Made by a program: the position numbers and the translations under genes. Below, one piece after another: positions 14,378-24,200 of a stretch of DNA of 33,503 nt (position 1 is the first letter of the stretch; the number at the start of each line of letters is the position of its first letter). Under the pieces are notes generated by a model, which searched no databases, had not been told where the DNA came from, and worked only from the letters and a program-made list of their open reading frames with translations. The stretch lies in contig DAOOVG010000014.1 in the NCBI GenBank assembly GCA_035369865.1, positions 1 through 33,503 of the forward strand, given 5' to 3'. Source of the DNA: MVYY01 sp035369865 (GTDB lineage Bacteria > Bacteroidota > Bacteroidia > Bacteroidales > Paludibacteraceae).

Positions 14378-16408
14378 TTATTTTTCAACTTCAGGATAAG
14401 GAATCCGTGAATGATAAATATTTTTTATTTTTTCTTTGAAAACAGCTTTGACTGTTTCAACATCTCTGAAACTAATGGGGGATTCCCTAAATTGTCCCTC
14501 GTTGATTTGTCCATTGATGATATCTTCTACCATTTGTTCTATGTTTTCTTCACTGTAAGAATTCAAACTTCTTGAAGTAGCTTCCACCGCATCAGCCATC
14601 ATTAGGATAGCTGTTTCTTTGTTGTTTGGAAGCGGTCCAGGATAGGTAAAAGCTGCTTCATTTGGTTGGATATCTGGAAATTGGTTAATGAAAGAATTAT
14701 AAAAATATCTTGTTTTACTAGTGCCATGATGAGTAGCAATAAAATTAATAATTTGTTCAGGCAAATGATTTTTTTTGGCAATTTTAATTCCTTCAATCAC
14801 GTGTTGAATAATTGTTCTGGCTGCTTTTTCATAATCCATTTCCAAAAGTGGATTTTTATTCCCCATTTGATTTTCAGAGAAAAATTCAGGATGAACCATT
14901 TTACCAATATCGTGATACAAGGCTCCCGTACGCACCAGTAAACTGTTGGCATTGATTTTTTTTGCAGCTTCGGTGGCAAGGTTAGAAACTTGCAGAGAAT
15001 GTTGAAAAGTGCCCGGCGCAACTTCGGCAAATTTCATCATAAAATCACTATTGATATTGGTCAGCTCTACCAACGTAATAGCCGAAATTAGTCCAAAAAT
15101 CTTTTCAAAAATGTAAATCAACAAATAAGCGAAAAGTAAGAAAATACAACTTACAGCAAAATATAAAATTGGCATCCAGTCGATTCGTTGCCATTCTTTT
15201 TCAGTAATAAATTCAAAACCTATGTACATCAAAGTATAGCTCAGAAAGATATAAAAGGCTGTTTGAGCTAATTGTGAACGTTGAGTCATATCTTTCAGGC
15301 TGGAAACCGCAACCATTCCTGCGGTAATCTGCAACAATACAAATTGAAAAGGATTGTCCACCATTAATGAAATGATAAGAATAGTGATAATATGCACAAA
15401 TAAAGCAGTACGTGAATCAAAGAATACTCGTACAATAATAGGCAGCAAAGCAAAAGGAATAAGGTAATAATTTAGTGTGGTATAACGAATCACAACAGAG
15501 GTAAGGCCGATTATTAAAATCATTAAGATGGCGATGAAAAGCAAATTATTAAATTTCTCAAAAATACGTGGACGGAAAAGGTTGAGGTAAAGTATCAGCA
15601 AAATTAGCAGCTCCACAATAATAATTATTTCACCCATAGGCACCAAAAATGAGTGTCCAATAGAAGAATTTCTTTTATCAAATTCAATTTTAAGTGAATG
15701 TAAAATAGCGTATGTTTCAGGGGTTACGATTTCTCCTTTATCGATGATGCGTTCTCCTCGTTGTACCATTCCACTGGTTAGGGAAAGGTTTTTCAGTAAA
15801 TCTTCTTTTGAAAGTTCAGAAGTAAGACTGTCGTACCGTAGATTTTCAACCAGATATTTTTGTAAATTGAGTGATAAAATATCCTCAGGTGAATTTTTTA
15901 CTATTTCTTCATAAGCTTTTTGAGGGGTATAAATTTTATCTATATTAATTATTTGAGAAACTCTCGAAGGTAAAATACAGTAAATGTTCGTTTTATTGTT
16001 TTTCAACAAATTGTTATAGTCTTCTGAAGAAATGATTCCTTGAGAATAAATAAATTGGAGTTTTTCTATCAAGTAATTTCTTGCGATGATAGATTTATTT
16101 AATTGAATTTCGTTGTCACGAAGCAATTTTTTAAGCTGAGTTTCATAAACGGTAGTATCAAGGATATAATAAGGTATATAATTTTTTAAGATTTCATTTC
16201 TTTCTTTGACTACTTGTTCTTCACTTTTATAAACAGGGAAATTGAAAGGGGCTGTCAATAGTTCATAATTCCATGGTTTGCCTATTTCAAAATCATAATT
16301 GAATTTGTTTTCTTTCGGGAAAAGCAAAACAATTGCAATTACTACAGCAAAACCCAATAAAATTTTAAAAATATTTTGTAGCGAAGATTTTGAAAGATTT
16401 AATTTCAT
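14378..16408 (-). CDS. 7TM-HD domain phosphodiesterase (PgpH-type, likely c-di-AMP)
   Basis: This 676-residue membrane protein has the architecture of the 7TMR-HDED/7TMR-HD/HD family. One membrane segment (about 12-30) is followed by an extracytoplasmic 7TMR-HDED domain (about 45-250). A cluster of membrane helices spans about 255-440. The C-terminal cytoplasmic HD domain has His470 ('FQHS'), His499-Asp500 in 'GALYHDIGKMVHPEFF', paired His in 'ATHHGTS' (about 560) and an Asp in 'MMADAVEA'. In Listeria, PgpH with this layout hydrolyses the second messenger c-di-AMP; that role is inferred here by domain order. It is the first intact gene after a spacer of decayed sequence and lies just upstream of the D-lactate dehydrogenase gene. 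Confidence 0.9.
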   Translation of the reverse strand: MKLNLSKSSLQNIFKILLGFAVVIAIVLLFPKENKFNYDFEIGKPWNYELLTAPFNFPVYKSEEQVVKERNEILKNYIPYYILDTTVYETQLKKLLRDNEIQLNKSIIARNYLIEKLQFIYSQGIISSEDYNNLLKNNKTNIYCILPSRVSQIINIDKIYTPQKAYEEIVKNSPEDILSLNLQKYLVENLRYDSLTSELSKEDLLKNLSLTSGMVQRGERIIDKGEIVTPETYAILHSLKIEFDKRNSSIGHSFLVPMGEIIIIVELLILLILYLNLFRPRIFEKFNNLLFIAILMILIIGLTSVVIRYTTLNYYLIPFALLPIIVRVFFDSRTALFVHIITILIISLMVDNPFQFVLLQITAGMVAVSSLKDMTQRSQLAQTAFYIFLSYTLMYIGFEFITEKEWQRIDWMPILYFAVSCIFLLFAYLLIYIFEKIFGLISAITLVELTNINSDFMMKFAEVAPGTFQHSLQVSNLATEAAKKINANSLLVRTGALYHDIGKMVHPEFFSENQMGNKNPLLEMDYEKAARTIIQHVIEGIKIAKKNHLPEQIINFIATHHGTSKTRYFYNSFINQFPDIQPNEAAFTYPGPLPNNKETAILMMADAVEATSRSLNSYSEENIEQMVEDIINGQINEGQFRESPISFRDVETVKAVFKEKIKNIYHSRIPYPEVEK

Positions 16409-17378
16409 AATTATTGAATATCTATTTTTCTAACACGAAGTTGCTTAAAATCTAAAAAACCGCAAATAAAAAAAATTGTTCAAAAAATTCAAATTTTTAG
16501 TTGAAATTTGATAATTTGTTTGTATTGTAAGGTCGTAAATTAGCTTTTTTATTCAAAATTCAAAATTTTTTTAGGTTAACGCTGTTATTGGATTTTTTAT
16601 AAATTTTTCTCCTCAAAGGTATATCAATTTATATTAACTTGTAAAACACTAATTTACAATATTATATATTTTTATTCAAAGATATAATCTCCTTCCTCTC
16701 TTTTAATCAGTTAATGAATTTACTCAAATAAAAAAAGATATTTCTTTGTCTGTATAATTTTAAAAACGTATCTCTTTCGTTTTATCCATTTTAAGGGCAT
16801 AATCATAAAACAAAAAAATGTTTTTTCAAATAAACCATATACCATTTTCTGAAATAAAAATTTCTTTTTCACTTGAAAGTTTTTTCTGTATCTTTAATAA
16901 AACATCCGCTGAGCAAATTTTCCAATTCTTTACCTAACTAAGCTTTCATCCAAATAGTTAGAAAAATTTTCGACATATTTCTCTTCCAGAAGATCATTAA
17001 AAAGTAAGCACGAAATAGATGACTATAATAATATTGAGCTTTAACATACTTTATGCCAAGCTATTTGGTCAATTATTTTATAAAATTTATTTCGCCAAAT
17101 GAATTGATTTTTTTCAGAAAAATAAACTTGAATATATTTGTTAATTTTTTCACCTAAATAAGTGAAAAATTTTCATTCAGACAAACTTTGAAGCCTTTTT
17201 TCAATATCTGCTGATTTTTTAATCGCTTTCGATGGAGCTTTAAGCAAATCTTTTAAACTTCTCTTCAAAAAATTTTTAGTAGAATAAGAAAGAAGATAGA
17301 AATTGTTTTTCCAAAAAATCTGTATTTGAAAGAGAGAAATTCAAGTTATGCCCTCTTCTTTTAAATTATCAGGGTATG
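16409..17378. other. 970-bp gap with decayed coding sequence
   Basis: There is no intact gene. The part at 16409-16720 is featureless AT-rich DNA that must contain the promoter of the 7TM-HD gene, but I see no clear box. The part at 16724-17340 reads as broken protein-like frames on the minus strand (separate entry). Confidence 0.5.
16724..17340 (-). pseudogene. Fragmented coding remnant, unrecognised family
   Basis: On the minus strand one frame is open for 55 codons (17340-17176, containing KRSLKDLLKAPSKAIKKSAD) and, after a single TGA, for 43 more (17172-17044, containing GEKINKYIQVYFSEKNQF). Further down, protein-like pieces continue in shifted frames: LLEEKYVENFSNYLDESLVR, a stop, KELENLLSGCFIKDTEKTF, and YDYALKMDKTKEIRF. 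Mixed charged and aromatic composition over about 600 bp, with frame changes and stops, is what an old pseudogene looks like. I cannot identify the ancestor. Chance open frames in AT-rich DNA remain a possibility. Confidence 0.38.
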
Positions 17379-19217
17379 TTATTTTTGCTTCGATGCGTCT
17401 TTTCTTATTTCTTTTGGTTTTTGTTTCAAAAGTGGTACAGCCTTATAATCCCAAACTTCTTCAAATTCCCAATTAGGAATCAGCGTCATTTTTTTTGGCA
17501 AATAAAATACTTCTTCGGGTTGACGATGCAAAGAAAAATCGCCTGTATCCCATTTTCCATTTCCATTTTCGTCTAAAAACATTCGTACATAATAACTTGT
17601 AGGCTTTAGATGTTCAAAAACAGTTCCTGAGGCTTGTGCAGCTTTTGTATATAATACCTTGTCCTTTTCGTCCAAGAGTTGGATAATGGCATTGGGATGA
17701 TATTCAGCCAAAACAATTTTTAGAGAAGCATATTCATCTAAAGAACGAATTTTAAAAGTCGTAGAATATTTTTTGTTTACCTGCTTATAAATACTAGTAA
17801 ATGCTGCTGAATCAATTTCAAATTTATATGTTTTTTGAGGTTCCCATTTGTAATCAATGGCATAGAACATTTGGGTAGAATCTACCTGGTGCCACTGAAC
17901 AGGTAAAGGCTTGAATATAGAATCTTTTTGTTCACTTAATTGGATTTTAGATAAATCCACATTTGCTAATGGTGAATCAAACCGAATTAGGATAGGAAGA
18001 TAAATTTCAAAAGTACTGGTAAGATTAGTTGAAAATTTATAATCCTGTTTAAATAAAGCTTCAATAGGTGATTTTTTAGCTTTTGATTTTGAGGCACTTA
18101 TAGCCTTTCTCATAAAAATATTTAAAGTATCGGTAGTTGGGGTCAATTGATACAACGAATCAGTTTTTAAATAGGTCATTTCTATTTGTAAAGTATCTTT
18201 CTCCCAGCATATTGAATCTGTTAACCAATAAGTTATGGTATCATTGGTGTTGTTTTTTTGAACTAAATGTTTTCCTTTCCAATCAAAATTAAGCGGTTTT
18301 ATTTGGGGCATTTCTGCAAGCGAAGTATTGAAGTACAAAGTGAACATGTAAGGTTGTTTTCGCTCATACTTTACCAGATATTGTCGTTTTTTGCTTTCTT
18401 TAAAATATCGCAAAAGTATATCATCGGGTAAAAAATGAGTTCGAATTACAGTCTGAATTGTGTCAATGGTTATCGAATCTTTCCATATGGTATCCTGCAC
18501 TTCTTCTTTTCTGAAATCAGGAATGATGAATGAATCGGTAAATGCCAATCCTTCTCCGGGTTGAAAATAGTAATCTCGATTAACATCTCCTAAGGCAAAA
18601 ATTTGATAAGTGTTTTTTTTCACATTATTAATTGAAAAATCTCCTTCTTCGTCAGTTCGACCAATGCGAAGAAACGGTTTTTGAAGAAAAACAGAATCGG
18701 ACAATTCATCATAAATACCTACAATGATACTTGAAATAGGATTCAAATCTTCTGCATTAAGAACTGTTCCTGCAATTTTTAAAGAATCAATTTCATTGCC
18801 GGTTGAAAATGAAAACACATAATTTTTTAAAGGATTTTTTTCATTTAAATCAACAATGGCATTACCAAAATCAATAGTGTAAGTAGTGTTAGGTTTTAAA
18901 GTATCTAATAAATTAACAATTAATCTTTTCCCAACAGCTTTAATGTCAGGGGGTTTACGTTGAGGAGGTGAAATAATTACGTTTTCAGCAATTTTTTCAA
19001 CACTGATATTTTCATCAAAGTCAACCAGAATTTGTTTTTTTGCAAAGTTCAAAGCTCCATTTTGTGGAACAGAACGAATTATTTGAGGAGGAATAGTATC
19101 TTTTGCGCCGCCAGTTGGACCTTGAGCTTTATTAGCACAGGAAGAAAAAAACAGAATGAAAAAATAAATTCCGAAAAAATAAAAGAGGTATGTTCTATTT
19201 CTTTTTTTATTTGCCAT
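17379..19217 (-). CDS. Ig-like domain lipoprotein of the 'GPTGG' family
   Basis: This 612-residue predicted surface or periplasmic lipoprotein has a signal peptide ending FFSSC (lipobox Cys27), followed by 'NKAQGPTGGAKDTIPPQI', the hallmark of a Bacteroidetes family carrying an N-terminal bacterial Ig-like (SbsA/Big_5-type) domain. That domain covers about 45-140 ('PQNGALNFAKKQILVDFDENI', ending 'NYVFSFSTGNEID'). It is followed by a carboxypeptidase-regulatory-like region ('IGRTDEEGDFSINNVKKNTYQIFALGDVNRD'). The C-terminus repeats a similar beta-rich module ('YYVRMFLDENGNGKWDTGDF'). Function is unknown. It is the last gene of a four-gene minus-strand cluster, 58 bp after the DUF2851 gene. Confidence 0.85.
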   Translation of the reverse strand: MANKKRNRTYLFYFFGIYFFILFFSSCANKAQGPTGGAKDTIPPQIIRSVPQNGALNFAKKQILVDFDENISVEKIAENVIISPPQRKPPDIKAVGKRLIVNLLDTLKPNTTYTIDFGNAIVDLNEKNPLKNYVFSFSTGNEIDSLKIAGTVLNAEDLNPISSIIVGIYDELSDSVFLQKPFLRIGRTDEEGDFSINNVKKNTYQIFALGDVNRDYYFQPGEGLAFTDSFIIPDFRKEEVQDTIWKDSITIDTIQTVIRTHFLPDDILLRYFKESKKRQYLVKYERKQPYMFTLYFNTSLAEMPQIKPLNFDWKGKHLVQKNNTNDTITYWLTDSICWEKDTLQIEMTYLKTDSLYQLTPTTDTLNIFMRKAISASKSKAKKSPIEALFKQDYKFSTNLTSTFEIYLPILIRFDSPLANVDLSKIQLSEQKDSIFKPLPVQWHQVDSTQMFYAIDYKWEPQKTYKFEIDSAAFTSIYKQVNKKYSTTFKIRSLDEYASLKIVLAEYHPNAIIQLLDEKDKVLYTKAAQASGTVFEHLKPTSYYVRMFLDENGNGKWDTGDFSLHRQPEEVFYLPKKMTLIPNWEFEEVWDYKAVPLLKQKPKEIRKDASKQK

Positions 19218-19275
19218 TTAATTGAATTTAACTTTTCTTTGTTTTTCAAAATTGAAGAGACAGAACTTAAAAAAA

Positions 19276-20553
19276 TTACTCAGTCATTTGAAGCGTTAAG
19301 ACTTTATGACCAATTCTGCAAAACAAACATTTTTTTTCTTCACAATAGTTTCTCTTTAACTGAATTAAAGCTTGTGAGTCAAAAGCTGTTTCAGACTCAA
19401 GTCCCACATTTTTCCAACCTTTAATCAATGCATTTTTTTCAGAAGGTAGTTGTTCTAAAATTTGTAATGATTTTTCCTTCAAGTCTTCGTTGCCTTTTTT
19501 TAATCCATAACAAAACAAGAAAGGAACAATAGTATTGATTAAAATGCTGTTAATAGAAGCTGACCCTAATTTTTTCGTACGTTTTCCACTTGATTCTCCA
19601 AACAGATAATGTGTTTGCCAGTAAGAAGAAGGTTCACATGTCAACAAAGACTTTAATTCATTAAGATAGGGTTTTTCTATTATTTTTGAAAATAATTTTG
19701 AAGAGTTGTGTGCCAAGGAAGCAAATTGTGCAATTCGTACATGGGGGAAATTATAGGGACGCAAGCGAAACAATTTCCATTGCGAGCTATCCATTGGTTG
19801 AAGAGAAAATTTTGACTTCAGAAAATGATATTCTTTTTTTAAATCTTTCACATAATTATCTGTTACTTCCACATTTAGCAATCCAGCCTGACCAAACAGA
19901 ATAGCTTCTAACTGAAAGAGATTATCCTTATGCTTTCCCAATACCATTAGCGGAATTGTTTTTGCCAGGGATTCAAAAGCCTGTCCATTTGTTCCAAAAC
20001 CAAAATTACGAGCCAAAGTAATATAAAATGCTTCTTCCCAGTGTTGTTGGGTTATCTCCAAAAGGGTGTCAATTGCTTTTACTTTTTGCTCAAGCCGTTC
20101 AATAACTAAAGTATTTTTCCAGCTTTGAATAAAAATGGAAGGAATTTGTTCAAGTTTATCTGCACAAGGTATCCATTGCTGATTATTGAGTAACGTTTCA
20201 TAATTGGTTTCAATTTTTTGGGGGAAAGTCAAAACCAATTGTGGAATTTTAGAACCATCAGTTCGGAATACTTCTCCATTTGCCTCGCCTACCACATGAA
20301 GAATAACACTATCGTAAGCTTTATCAAACTGATGCTGATGTTTTAACCAATCAGAAGACTGAGAATGAATTTCCACGTTCCCTGCCCACAGTGTGTTTCC
20401 TATTTTGATTTTTGAATTAAAAAAATCAGGACCACCATCTACATTATATTTTCCTACATCAATTACCTCAACTTTTTCTCCATCAACCGTGTAAAGCTGA
20501 TTTTGATAAAAAAGTTTATGTTTCCACACATATTGTAAAATGGCTTCTTTCAT
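19276..20553 (-). CDS. DUF2851 family protein
   Basis: This 425-residue cytoplasmic protein belongs to DUF2851, a family largely confined to Bacteroidetes with no assigned function. Conserved parts are visible: 'NVDGGPDFFNSKIKIGNTLW' followed directly by 'AGNVEIHSQSSDWLKHQHQFDKAYDSVILHVV' (about 37-90), and the C-terminal Cys cluster 'YCEEKKCLFCRIGH' (about 403-416), which may bind a metal. The GPDF...VEIH...DxxY...HVV arrangement loosely recalls nuclease-type folds, but that is speculation. It lies between the polysaccharide deacetylase and the Ig-like lipoprotein genes with short gaps (58 bp each), so it is probably in their operon. No signal peptide is seen. Confidence 0.85.
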   Translation of the reverse strand: MKEAILQYVWKHKLFYQNQLYTVDGEKVEVIDVGKYNVDGGPDFFNSKIKIGNTLWAGNVEIHSQSSDWLKHQHQFDKAYDSVILHVVGEANGEVFRTDGSKIPQLVLTFPQKIETNYETLLNNQQWIPCADKLEQIPSIFIQSWKNTLVIERLEQKVKAIDTLLEITQQHWEEAFYITLARNFGFGTNGQAFESLAKTIPLMVLGKHKDNLFQLEAILFGQAGLLNVEVTDNYVKDLKKEYHFLKSKFSLQPMDSSQWKLFRLRPYNFPHVRIAQFASLAHNSSKLFSKIIEKPYLNELKSLLTCEPSSYWQTHYLFGESSGKRTKKLGSASINSILINTIVPFLFCYGLKKGNEDLKEKSLQILEQLPSEKNALIKGWKNVGLESETAFDSQALIQLKRNYCEEKKCLFCRIGHKVLTLQMTE

Positions 20554-20611
20554 AGATAAAATAAAAAAACTAAAAATTAATTCAACTAGGTAATATTACT
20601 GAATTAAATTG

Positions 20612-21217
20612 CTATATAACATCAAAATTATAACCTTTTTTATTCCAGAATTCAATTGCCTGAGGTAATACTGCCAGTACATTATTTTTTGCTTTTATGG
20701 AATCATGAAATAAAATAATGGAACCGTTTCTTGTATAATGTTTTACATTATTGAATACTTTTTGAGGTGATAACTTAGTATTATAATCATAAGTAATTAC
20801 ATCCCATAAAATGAGTTCATATTTTTTATTAAGAGCTCTTTGCTGACTTCTTTTCATTTTTCCATAAGGTGGACGGAATAAATTGCTGTCAATCAATCGA
20901 GCAGCTTTTTCAACGTTATTGAGGTATTCTTCTTTTGAAACTGAATAACCTTTCAAGTGATTATAAGTATGATTCCCCACCCGATGTCCTCTACTCAGTA
21001 CTTCTTGATAAAGTTCAGGATATTTTTTCACATTTTCTCCTACACAAAAAAAAGTTGCTTTTATTCCATGTTCGTCCAATAATTTTAAAATAAAAGGTGT
21101 TACTTCTGGAACAGGACCATCATCAAAGGTGATATAAATAGTCTTTGAGGATGGCAATTTTCTCCACGTATATTTGCCAATAAAGGGACGTAAAAATTTA
21201 GGGAACTGAAGATTCAT
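20612..21217 (-). CDS. Polysaccharide deacetylase (NodB homology, CE4)
   Basis: This 201-residue protein is essentially a bare NodB domain. All CE4 motifs are present: TFDDGP (30-35, catalytic base and metal Asp), NHTYNH (82-87, two metal His), RPPYG (115-119), 'LWDVITYDY' (about 138-146) and 'LFHDS' (169-173, catalytic His171). Enzymes of this type remove N- or O-acetyl groups from peptidoglycan, chitin-like or capsular polysaccharides; the substrate here is unknown. No signal peptide is obvious, so it may act in the cytoplasm or be exported by another route. Its ATG directly follows the stop codon of the DUF2723 gene with no intervening base, implying translational coupling. Confidence 0.93.
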   Translation of the reverse strand: MNLQFPKFLRPFIGKYTWRKLPSSKTIYITFDDGPVPEVTPFILKLLDEHGIKATFFCVGENVKKYPELYQEVLSRGHRVGNHTYNHLKGYSVSKEEYLNNVEKAARLIDSNLFRPPYGKMKRSQQRALNKKYELILWDVITYDYNTKLSPQKVFNNVKHYTRNGSIILFHDSIKAKNNVLAVLPQAIEFWNKKGYNFDVI

Positions 21218-24200
21218 TTACATACGAAAATGTTTTGAATACTGAACATAATATGGAAAATATTTGTTTGCCAAATCTTTACGTTCAGCTTCATCGAAAA
21301 TTCTCAAAACTTCATTCAATATGGCCATATTATTTCCCATTTCGCTGGTAATACTGTTTTGCTGAGTAGGACTTAATTGTAAACTCCAGTTTAAGTATTC
21401 CACACAGTCATTGGCAATTTGCTCCAAAATTTTATCCGCTTTTGCTGGCTGCTGAAGTTGATAATAATATTGCCCCATCATAAGAGAAGAATAATCATGT
21501 CGAACGCTCGTGCCGGGAATCATTTCGTTACAATAATCCAACACTTTCTCAGCCCTAACAGAATCATTTTTTGCTATTAGGGCACCTGCCAATTGAGTAA
21601 TAAACATTCTATGTGTTTTACACATTCTGACGATGTTTTCATCCAGATAGACTTTTGGATTATTCACGCCACCAAAACGGAATTTATTCATCACATTATC
21701 ATACATTTCGTCCACATTAACACCAGGTCCAGCACCTTTAACTCCAATGGGCAAAATTTGATAAGCCAAACCTGTCAATTCAAAATGATCAGTTAATCCC
21801 AAATAATAATCATCACCAACTGTTACAGCAAAATACATTGGCCGTTCCCATTTGTTTTCTTTCAACATTTCAAGAACCATCAATTCACTTTTTGTAAGTC
21901 TATTTTTTAATGAAATATCTATTTGTGGAATAATTTCGCCTGCTCTTTCAGGTTTCAGTGTGCCTGTTTTTAAAACTTCTTCAGGATCAATGGGTAAATA
22001 AACCTCTTTTGTAGGGATAAAAGATTCTCCATCAATTTTTGTATATGAGTCAGTACTTAAAATAAAATCTATCACTGTTTTCAATTGAAGAGGTTGTTTG
22101 ATAACATCTTCCACTTGAACAACTTCATTTTTTCCCGATAAATAATCCTCTTTTTTCCACGAAATAGGAAGAGGATCAGATTCATATGCCTGACGTTTCA
22201 TCTGGTCGATATACCAGTCTGTTTGAAGATAACTGAGGTTGCAATCTCTTACGTCTGTTCTATTACCTTCTACTTCCTGGTTGTACCATAAAGGGAAAGT
22301 ATCATTATCGCCATTCGTAAAAATAATAGCGTTTTGTCGGCACGAAGCCAGATAATTATACCCAAAATCACGAGCGGCATAACGTTCACTCCGATTATGA
22401 TCATCCCAGTTTTGAGCAGCCATTAAAGTGGGAACACCTAAACACAGCAAAGTCACTAAAATTGAGCTGGATATTTCAGATAGGTATTTGTTGACTGTTT
22501 TAAAGAGTTCTATTAGTCCCAACCCGATCCAGATGCTGAAAGCATAAAATGAACCGGCGTAAGCATAGTCTCGTTCTCGAGGCTGATAAGGCGTTTGATT
22601 CAAATAAACTACAATGGCAATACCTGTCATAAAAAATAATAAGAGAACTGTCCAGAATCCTCTTCTGCCTTCTTTACCTCCGTAGATTTGTGAAAAAATC
22701 CCTAAAATTCCTAACAATAAAGGTAACATATAGTAAGTATTATGACCCTTATTAGTAGCCAGAGCGGTCGGTAAATTCTTTTGATCCCCGACCAGCATGT
22801 TATCAATAAAATTTATTCCTGTAATCCAATTACCTTTGTCCACCTCTCCATTTCCCTGTAAATCATTTTGTCGCCCACTGAAATTCCACAGGAAATAACG
22901 CCAATACATGAAATTTAACTGATAATTGAAAAAGAAACGTAGATTTTCAAAAAAAGTAGGGCATACATCTGTTTTCTGCTGTCCACAATAGTCATAGGTA
23001 ATCTGTTTGCCTTTCACTTTTCCCCATTCTTTATAAGCTTGAATATGATTTGGAGAACTACTGTACATACGAGGAAAGAACATACAAAAACGTTCATCCA
23101 TCTTATAATCAAATTTATTCCCTGTTTTTAGATAAACATCTTTTTCATCTGGAGATGTTTTAGGTTTGGGTGTATACATGGGTTCTCCTACTTTTTGTTC
23201 GGGAATGCACATATTCCCTTCTATACGAAGTTTAACTGGTGCATTATAAGTGGCACCATAGAAAAGAGGACGATCTCCATATTGTTCTCGATTCAAATAA
23301 TATTTTAAGGCAAAAACATTATCGGGTGAATTTTCATCCAGGGGTGGATTAGCAGTAGAACGAATAACTATCAAAGCATAAGTAGAATAACCTATCAGCA
23401 TTAATGTAATCATCAAAATGGAGGTATGAAGGAAATGAGGGCTAACTTTGTTTTTCCAATGATAAAAATAGAATGCCAACGCTACTATTAAAATTATTCC
23501 CAGAACAATATGAGCGCCAAAGAATGGGATTCCTGCCAGCGTAATTGCAAGAAGAACGGAAAAAGTCATTCTAAAGTAATTTTTAGCTACATACGACTCA
23601 TATATTGCCCATGCTAAAGCTGCAATAGTCAAAACAAGATAGACATATAAACCACTATTAAATGGTAAACCGAGTGTATTAACAAAAAACAATTCAAACC
23701 AGCAAGCCACCTGGACCGATCCTGGTATTATTCCATATAATACAACTGCTAATAAAACTACTGAAACTAATAAAGCTAAAAAAGTTCCTTTAGTAGAAGG
23801 CGTGTATTTTTTATAATAATAAACCAAAACAATAGCTGGAATTGCCAGTAAATTTAACAGGTGTACACCAATAGACAAACCCATCAGATAAGCTATTAAT
23901 AAGAGCCACCGATCAGAGCCCGGTTCATCAGCTTTTTCCTCCCACTTTAAAATTAACCAGAATACTACGGCTGTAAACAATGAAGAATAGGCATACACTT
24001 CGGCTTCTACTGCTGAAAACCAGAAAGTATCAGAAAAAGCATAAGCCAAAGCACCTACTAACCCCGCCCCTATTATGATAATAATATTGGCTAAAGTATA
24101 ATTTTCTTCAGATTTGATTAAAATTTTTTTAGCCAGATGAGTAATCGTCCAAAATAAAAAAAGAATGGTCAAAGCACTACATAACGCCGACAGTGCATTA

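Noticed and set aside
17044..17340. Possible TGA recoding, because several decayed frames are interrupted by TGA
   Set aside because: Intact genes here (vanZ-like, ygjP-like) use TGA as a normal stop, and other remnants are broken by TAA and frameshifts. Simple decay explains it.
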